This document shows, piece after piece, positions 56,579 through 64,000 of a stretch of 64,000 nucleotides of DNA; the stretch's first letter is position 1; the number at the start of each line of letters is the position of its first letter. The notes below the pieces were generated by a model. That model was not told the DNA's origin. It ran no database searches and was given only the letters and a program-made list of their open reading frames with translations. Location of the stretch: contig NC_068939.1 of assembly GCF_016801865.2 (NCBI RefSeq), forward strand, positions 144,381,190-144,445,189, given 5' to 3'. Source of the stretch: Culex pipiens pallens (taxonomy: Eukaryota; Arthropoda; Insecta; Diptera; Culicidae). Position numbers and translations under genes: made by a program.

Positions 56579-59395
56579 AAATGCAATTTCATATTTTTCA
56601 AAGCATTAAAAAAATTAATCCCAATATTGTCCCACGGTGTTTTTTCCCAGTAATTTAGGATAAAAAAAGCGACAGGCTATTTTACGACAACTTGAGAGCT
56701 GAATCGTCAGATTTTGTTGGGGGTCTATTGCAATTTTCTCATCATTATATATTAAAAGACTCTAAACAGCATTGATGCCCATATATGAACACCACCTAAA
56801 AGTTTACAGTACCCTTGTTTTCATTGAAATTCCAAAAGTGAATGATTTTTTAACAAAATAAAAAAAAACTTGATTAAAGTATGACCCGAATATAAATTTG
56901 AGCATTTCAATTTGCTTAGCATGGAAAAATTTACCAAAATATAATAAATAGCATACGAAATTTTGGAAAAAAATGAAATCTTCTTGCCCGGTTAAACTTA
57001 AGCATTTATCGACTTCATCGATTTAATCAGAATGTAAAAAAGAATTCGCAGTAAATTTTCTCCAAAGATCAGCACTTGTTCAATGTTGACAGAAACAAAC
57101 GCAATTTCGTTGAACTAAGAGCAATTTTCTCCAAAATCCTAGATTTAATTTTGAATGATATTTAGGTTTGAGTAGAAAGAGCCCGCCAAGACTTATGGTT
57201 TTCAAACGCATTTTCTCGTTTTTAGTTTTTTTTTTTTAATAATTATTACAAGTCCATTAAAAAATCTTAAAAATCACACAATTCTATAAAACAGCCTTTT
57301 TATCAAAATTTTGAAAAAGAGCGAAAAAGCCGTTCAAAAGAGCAGCTATTTTTAATGAGCGAACGAAAATGAGCGGCTCCTAAAAAAGAGCGGTTTTGCC
57401 AACCTCTACATTATACATTGTTGTAATTTATAGAATAGACGAACTATTCAAAGACAAATATTTTGTTTGAAATGATGTTCAAAAATAGGAAACAAATTAA
57501 AATGTTTCAAAAATAATTGATAACTTTTCCACCTAAACGATGCCGATCGACACTCGTTAGGCTCGCTCACGCAGCCAAAACGAAAAATTACGAAATAATG
57601 CAAATTATGCTCCAGGAACACATACGGCACGCGTACTGGCAGATACGGCAATCAGCCATGCAAAACAGAAAAAAAGCACAGAAATACTGCGCAGCCCATG
57701 ATGCCTTGGGTGGATGCAATTACCATTCGCGATTAGTTGAATCCATCATGCGGTGGTGGTGATGACGACCACCGCCACTTGCTGGGACAGCTCTGAGTGC
57801 TTCCTGCGCTAAACGGTTTATATATGGAAGTTTTGAGAAAGTTTCGTTAACTTAAAACTAAGATTTACTGAATTTATTTCCATATTTTAGGCGTTTTATC
57901 TTTTATTTTAAAGTTTTCAAGTGAATATTGATGCATCCTTTTGAAAACATTCGCCATACACACTTACAAGATGAAAAGTTCGTCTACCCAAGGGTTTAAC
58001 GCCAATTTGGTCAGAAAACTGGACGAAACGAGAGCGAAAGTTGTTTCAAGCTAGCTGTCTCTATCGGAGTACGCGGAGTGTGCTGCTCCGGAAAAACAGG
58101 TGAACCAGAAGCATAAACCTGGCTGGACGAACATGGTCATGTGTGCCATATTTATGTCCGCGGTTTTCCACGATCTGACCGCGATCCAGTGCGCGGTGAT
58201 GACAGGGAGTTGTGGCGATGAGATAACAGCTGTAAATGAGGACAGCATGTCGAGAGCTTTCCATGTAGGTACATAGAGGTAATTGTGCCTATTTTAAATC
58301 TAAACAAAATACTGTCCCTTAATAAAATCGTTTTTCATTTCTTGGCTTTTCGTCATGTCTGTTTTTATTCGATTTTTAAAACCTTCTGAAGAAAATTGCA
58401 TAAACTGAACTAGATCAACTATGGGTCATAGACCCAATAAAGAGGCTGTTGACCGCGTCATTCACTTCAAGTTACGAGTATTTCCGCATCAACAAAACAG
58501 AGAGTCAGCCATTTCTCCAAATGTTATTTACCAAATAAGTCACTTAATTGAACAAAAAAAAATCAATACAATTGTAAACATTAAACAAAAACCTTACTAA
58601 ACATTATTACTAAAATGACCAAATTCTAAAAAAGAACTAATAATAAGTCGAACTGTAGAAATGGTCCCAACGATTACACCAGATCACTACCATAAACAAC
58701 TCAACATGATTCGTGACTCGCGGAGTAAATTATGGCACTATATCGACTAAATGTGCTCGAGAAAACTGGAAACGTCCGCCAATGCACACCATCAGCACTA
58801 GCAATTCATGGATTGCGTTTTTTTTTTTCTTGTCTACGGATTGGTACGTTTTACCCACTTTTGGACCAACACCGGAAATGTTGGCTTCTGGTGGGATTTT
58901 CCATCACGTAACATAAATCTGACGGGCGGGATCTTTATGGTTTTATTAAAAAACTAAGCAATTGGGGAAGTCGTCAGCGTTTCTGCGACGTTTGGAGGGC
59001 GCAACTATGGAAATTAAGGCGTGAGAAGTGGAAGTGGAGTTTTGGATTGACCAACGATTAGTATGGAACAATGAGTTGACCTGCGTTGGACGACACGCAA
59101 AATTAAAGCAAGGATGATATAGGTTTCAGTTTTTGAAGTGAGACCAAGAGGAGGGAGAAAATTAAGGTGTAAATGTGTATGTTTTTGAAGATATGCTTCC
59201 TGGTTTTGACCAAGCTAGTAATTAAATCATAAATGACGATACAAATTAAGTAATTTCAATGTAGGCCTCTGTTTCATTTAAGTCTACTGGGAAAATAAAA
59301 ACAATGAATTAAAATAATGGTGATAGAAATAAAACTAAGATTTTTATCACCATCAAAACTAAGGAAGTTTCAAAGTACGAAATGGTGGTGTTTAA
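56579..59395. other. Mainly unique sequence, no supported gene
   Basis: AT-rich to 57300. At about 57310-57410 the words 'gagcgaaaaagc', 'gagcggctcc' and 'gagcggttttgccaacctct' resemble the end of a hAT-type repeat. A protein-like plus-strand frame (57517-57762) begins with TTG and has no domain. A GC-richer block (58030-58260) also lacks a supported gene. The rest shows nothing clear. Confidence 0.35.
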
Positions 59396-60613
59396 ATCAA
59401 GAATCGTTTAAAAAAAAGAATGCCCATGACTTAAATTGAGAATATGACTTAAATCAAGAATCTTTGGGATTTTGTAATCTTTCGGAGAATTTTCAAAATG
59501 TATCAGTAGTATTTTGTTTAGTTATGTTATTAAAACATTTCAGCAAGGTTTTGAAACACCTGGGATGTTCTAGTCCATCCGAAACTTCCGGAAATTTTGT
59601 GCAACAGGCTTACCAAAGAAACAAGTCGAAACTTCAAAATTTTGACAACGGATCCTACCCAGACTACTTCAGTGAGTGTGGTAGGCTACAGTACATTGTT
59701 CTAACAACTTATTGGGATGATCTGGGTCATCTAAGGACTCCCTGGAGTTAAGATCTGTGGGTCCACCGCCGTAACAAGCCAGAGGTCAACGGGGTTTGAC
59801 TCCTGAACATATCCGCATAGCTTCAGTGAGTATGGTAGACTACTTTTCTGATGTATTGGGATGTCCTAGGTCATCCAAGGAATCCCTTGAGTTAAGATCT
59901 GTGGGTCTACCGCCGTAACAAGCCAGAGGTCGACGGTTTTTGATCCCGGAACATATCCGCATAGATTCAGTGAGTATGGTAGACTACTTTTCTGATGTGT
60001 TGGAATGTCCTGGGTCATCCAAGGACTCCCTGGAGTTAAGATCTGTGGATCTACCGCCGTAACAAGCCAGAAGTCGACAGTTTTTGACCCCGGAACATAT
60101 CCGCATAGCTTCAGTGAGTATGGTAGACTACTTTGCCGATATTTTGGGCTGTCTTGGGTCATCCAAGAACCCTCTGGAGCTAAGATCTGTGGGTCTACCG
60201 CCGTAACAAGCCAGAGGTCGATCTTAACTCCAGAGGGTTCTTGGATGACCCAGATCATCCCTATAAGTTGTTAAAACAATGTACTGTAGCCTACCACACT
60301 CACTGAAGTAGTCTGGGTAGGATCCGTTGTCAATATTTTGAAGTTTCGACTTGTTTCTTTGGTAAGCCTGTTGCACAAAATTTCCGGAAGTTTCGGATGG
60401 ACTAGAACATCCCAGGTGTTCCAAAACCATGCTAAAATGTTTTAATAACATAACTAAACAAAATACAACTGATACATTTTGAAAATTCTCCGAAAGATTA
60501 CGAAATCCCAAAGATTCTTAATTTAAGTCATATTCTCAATTTAAGTCATAGACATTCTCATTTTAAGTCATGACTTAAAAAAAGTTGCGTAAATCGAGAA
60601 TCGTTTAAAAAAA
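59396..60613. mobile_element. Inverted-repeat element with a 144-bp minisatellite core
   Basis: The arms at about 59440-59750 and 60224-60535 are near-identical reverse complements (each encodes the same 95-residue translation with three differences). They enclose a tandem repeat (59751 to about 60226). Imperfect direct repeats of about 25 bp containing gagaatcgtttaaaaaaa-like sequence lie at about 59392 and 60587 and may be terminal or flanking repeats. No transposase is present. Confidence 0.7.
59751..60226. repeat. 144-bp tandem repeat, 3.3 copies
   Basis: The word agatctgtgg begins at 59751, 59895, 60039 and 60183, exactly 144 bp apart. Each unit contains 'taccgccgtaacaagccag', 'ggaacatatccgcatag', 'cagtgagtatggtagacta' and 'gggtcatccaagga'. 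Because 144 is a multiple of three, an open frame on the minus strand (59866-60258) shows a 48-residue protein repeat. Whether this is ever translated is unknown; it has no signal of a gene. Confidence 0.85.
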
Positions 60614-62649
60614 GGTGACTTAAAAAAAGAATATGGTGTATCTCAAATACCCATATAAACCAATATATCAGTAATAATTTATAATAATTATGCAAAGATT
60701 ACCCTTTTTATGAAAAATGCAAATATTTCGGAGAAAATTGTCTCATCAGTTCAAAAAATGCATAATTTTATAATGTATATGACTTTCCACCAAAAAGACC
60801 ATGTCCCCATGCAAAACTTGCATCTATGTTTCTATGGAGGTTACAATACTATGGTAAATGAGTTCACACTTTTAAAAAATCTGAAGAAAATAATTTTGAG
60901 GTCAGCAACCGTATTTTATTTAATCAGAACTGAGCGCTTTTTTAACTAAGTTTTTCTCTTTATAAAGCCACTCTTCAAATAAATTTATTTTTTTAAATGT
61001 ATGCATGGATGGCAGGTCATCCACAACATCATATATTTTTGGCAAGCAATTCCAATATTTTATTTAATAACGATTGATTTAACAGTCTAACATGATTTTA
61101 ACTTCGTTATCAGAATATGTGATCATTGAAAAACTTATTTATTCAAAGTTTTCCTATTTTTTTTGCTACGCACTTTTGAAATATTGGTGCTTGAATTTCA
61201 ACAATTGTCTTCCAATTGTTTTTTAATTGCACCTTTTGTTCATTGATCCACTTAACAATCCTTATGTTTATTCTTGCTTAAATAAAAAAAATAACTTTTC
61301 ATTTGCTTTTATAAAAGTTTTTTTGTGCTTGGCGACGTTCTGATAAGTTGACCTTTCGCAACTCAAATGAGTTTCATAATGAACTTTATAGCACTCCTTT
61401 TTTTGGACGATGAAAAGCAAGCCTGTTTTCACTTCAGAAGGACAGGAAAAGTAAGTAGTGTTTTCAATGAACACGAAAAATTAAAAATCAATAAATCGCA
61501 CATCATAACATTTCATGAACTATGTTGAAGAAACTTAATACAAAGTATTTTCACAGACAAGTAGAAGGAAATCTTTTTTTAATCAGCACAACATGTAATC
61601 AATTTTCAATGCTTGAGCATTGAAGTAATTGTTGGTGATTCTAAAAGAGTATCCAACGTTTCACGTCTGTGTCTGTATTTGTCTGTGGTATTTCTTCGCA
61701 CTTTAAGCGCCACTCAGTTGCAGTGAGTCCACTCGACCCGGCCGAGCCATCCACCGTTTAATTGCGGCATTCCGTGGGAAATTGGCCGCATACTCGGTGA
61801 ACCACCACACTCGCGTTCGCGCCTCGACGCCTCTGTAGAAAAGCTCAGGTTCATGGTTAAACGAGAGTGAATGAAGCGCAGCGAAGCTTACTACAGTTAA
61901 TCACTCAGCCTGGTGAGTGCCTGCTTAACAAACGACCAGTCGGCGAGAAATATATTATTAGCGAGTTTATGCATTTTGATACATAATTTAGTAAGTTTTT
62001 CGGTAAGTTTGGGTATCATCAATTCCATTAAGTTTTGAGATTTAAAAATGTTGCCGCATGCTTATATTTGTAAAACTATAAGCTGTGAAAGACACTGAAC
62101 AACCCTTCTGGAGGTGCACATTTCCCGAAGAGACTTGCAAGCCACAAACAAGCGACGAACCCGTCAACAGCAACGTCCACTTCTGACTCACTTGTAGTGG
62201 CTTGAGCTTTTCGAGGGCACTTTTATTTCCCTGTTTTGCTGATTATGAGCATCGTTTCCACGTGTACGAGTGTACGTGTCTTGTACTGCTCGATGGAAAG
62301 TGATAGTTCATTTTCAGTTCAGTTTTCATCGTGATTATCGTTTGTTTTGATGAAATAAGTGCGCGACCAATTTTCTCTGCGACAGCCAAGGGTTGATCAT
62401 ACAGCACACGCGGATCTCGGTTGGATCGGCGAAGGAAAGGTTAGTTGATTGGATTGCTGGCGTTGAAGTAGTTTGAACTTTGTTGATCTCAATTTTAAGT
62501 GTATCGGCGGTACCAGTATGGTTACGCAATTCTTTCACCTCCTGTTTGGAGTGATATTCCGTCAACGACTGTGTATTTATTCTATTGTAAACATATGTTT
62601 TATACGATTGTTGTGTTTCGGTGATAAATTATGAAGAGAAATTAAATTA
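60614..62649. other. Mostly unique sequence with a possible plus-strand first exon
   Basis: 60614-61640 is AT-rich with nothing recognised. 61670-61930 is GC-rich and contains the initiator-like cactcagttg (61711-61720), and downstream a good splice donor CTG|GTGAGTG (cut after 61912). Together they would form a non-coding first exon of about 200 nt on the plus strand. A second initiator-like tcagttcag lies near 62313. No coding continuation was found before the window end. Confidence 0.3.
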
Positions 62650-63600
62650 TAGCACCTGAGCAACTCTCTACAAAATCGGCCGATTTCAACCATTTTATTT
62701 TTTGTATTTTTTTTATTTGGCTCAAACTTTGTGGGGGCCTTCCCTATGACTAAAAACGCTATTTTGTGTCATTGGTTCACTCATACAAGTCTCCATACAA
62801 TGTTGGCAGCTGTTCAAACAAAAATGGTACGTACATATTCAAACAGCTGTAACTTTTGAGTGAATTTTCTGATCAATTTGGTGTCTTGGGCAAAGTTGTA
62901 GGTATTGTTGAGGACTATTGAGAAAAAAAATAGGTACACGGAAAAAAAATTTGCTGATTTTTTAATCAACATTTTTTTCACAAAAACTCAATTTCCCAAA
63001 ATACGTATTTTTTTATTTTCGAGATTTTTTGATATGTTTTAGGGGACAAAAACCCGCAACTTTTGAGTCATATAGAAACATGGTCAAAAAATCTGCCACC
63101 GATTTTTTGATTTTTTGAAAAAAATAGCGAAATTTCATGCAAAAACAAATTTGACCTCAATTTTTTAATGTAAAATTGAATTTCCAATCGAAAAGTACTT
63201 TACAGATTTTTTGATAAAGGGCTCTGTTTTCAAGATATAGCCACCGAAAGTTTGATTTTAACGAAATATTTGCAGTTTTTCGATTTTTTTTTAAAGTTCA
63301 GAAAATTTGCTATGAAATTGTCTAAGAGACATTGAAGAATGGACCTATGGTTGCTGAGATCCAGCCGCTTTAAGAAAAAGAAACAGCAACAAATTGTCCG
63401 ATTTTCAATATTAAAACATTAAACAATCGTGAAATTTTCCGATCTTTGCATTGGAAAATTTTATGCTGAAAGTTTGCCAATGTTTTAAAAAACGTTATTT
63501 TTTCTGAGGTCAACTTTGGCTGTGTTTTTCGATAAAATTTGCTGTATGTTTTGTACAAATAAGTATGCAGTAATTTTTGTAGTGTACCTCTACGCATTTG
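62650..63600. repeat. Dispersed repeat family D, copy 2
   Basis: Same order and orientation as 170-1240 but without the SINE: 'attttgtgtcattggttca', 'cttttgagtcatatagaaa', 'gaaagtttgatttta' and 'ggttgctgag'. It is non-coding, with the class unknown. Confidence 0.6.
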
Positions 63601-64000
63601 TTTACAACTTAAATTGGTATCGTTCTATAGTAGAAAATGTGAAAAACAAGCAAAAAATTGAAAAAGTGACTGTAAAAACATGAAAAAACTAGATAGGCAA
63701 AAGGTAATGATAGGAGGTGGTAGAGTAAGCCAAATACTATCAGAAACAAACATAAACTAAACAAGATAAATGCAAATAAAAATATATTAAAAAAAACAAG
63801 AAAAATAGGAAAAAAAACAAGAGACCTCATAGACACGGGAAAAATTAAAAAAAATCGAAAAAAAAATTGTGGCCGGTAGAGGGTCAAAGAGTTTGATTTG
63901 GCTTTTTGCTACAGAAATACTGCACCAATGCTTTAATAACAGAAAACAAAATAACACTAATTTTTCTTTTATGTATTTATTTATGTTTTATTTCTTTCTT
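63601..64000. other. A-rich sequence, nothing recognised
   Basis: Strongly A-biased on the plus strand (many aaaaa runs between 63640 and 63870). The frame at 63609-63887 on the minus strand is low-complexity Phe/Leu/Ile caused by this bias, so I do not call it a gene. Confidence 0.5.

Noticed and set aside
57517..57762. 81-codon plus-strand frame that looks protein-like
   Set aside because: Starts with TTG, the internal ATG comes late, and no family or splice site supports it.

Overview
This looks like nuclear DNA of a culicine mosquito (Culex or a close relative). It is AT-rich and gene-poor, with short introns, arthropod-type core promoters, and a dense load of MITEs, foldback elements and tRNA-derived SINEs of kinds I recognise from mosquito genomes. 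The species call is inference. No bacterial-type operon, rRNA gene, functional tRNA gene or CRISPR array is visible.

One gene is convincingly protein-coding: a two-exon gene on the minus strand (37792-38758) for a secreted, Gln/Pro/Ser/His-rich protein of 300 aa, with a TATA box at 38986-38993. Weaker gene edges are a possible minus-strand promoter and tiny first coding exon (15207 to 14744) and a possible plus-strand non-coding first exon (about 61715-61912). Their remaining exons cannot be placed, so much of the moderately GC-rich 'unique' sequence may be intron or regulatory DNA.

Left part (1-37 kb): dispersed repeats and MITEs, many nested, several with clean target-site duplications. 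They include a SINE (365-595), a 2.6-kb foldback element (10449-13073), two hAT-type MITEs with 8-bp duplications (13652-14098 and 28569-29270), elements whose interiors are arrays of one short motif (20500-20990, 26290-27553, 27588-28225, 31451-32477), a retroposed segment with a 21-bp duplication (33636-34521), and a TTAA-flanked MITE just 3' of the gene (37086-37557).

Right part (40.7-56.6 kb) is a multi-level nest. A foldback MITE (40768-41818 plus 56355-56578) is split by a minus-strand LTR retrotransposon (41819-56354; TG..CA LTRs, PBS, PPT, gag but no visible pol). Its gag is split by two further elements: A (45211-47340, 5-bp duplication, itself carrying a SINE) and B (47381-55497, 4-bp duplication). 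Element B is the most striking object in the window. It is an 8.1-kb Foldback-like palindrome built from about 87 copies of a 47-bp unit, a 16-bp satellite that reverses at its centre (52486), and about 35 copies of the 47-bp unit in reverse orientation. The core of the 47-bp unit matches the element's own terminal inverted repeat. Removing A and B, with one duplication copy each, restores gag reading across both junctions, apart from a one-base shift in an A7 run.

The far right (56.6-64 kb) holds unique sequence, an inverted-repeat element with an exact 144-bp tandem repeat (59396-60613), and a second copy of the repeat family seen at the left edge.
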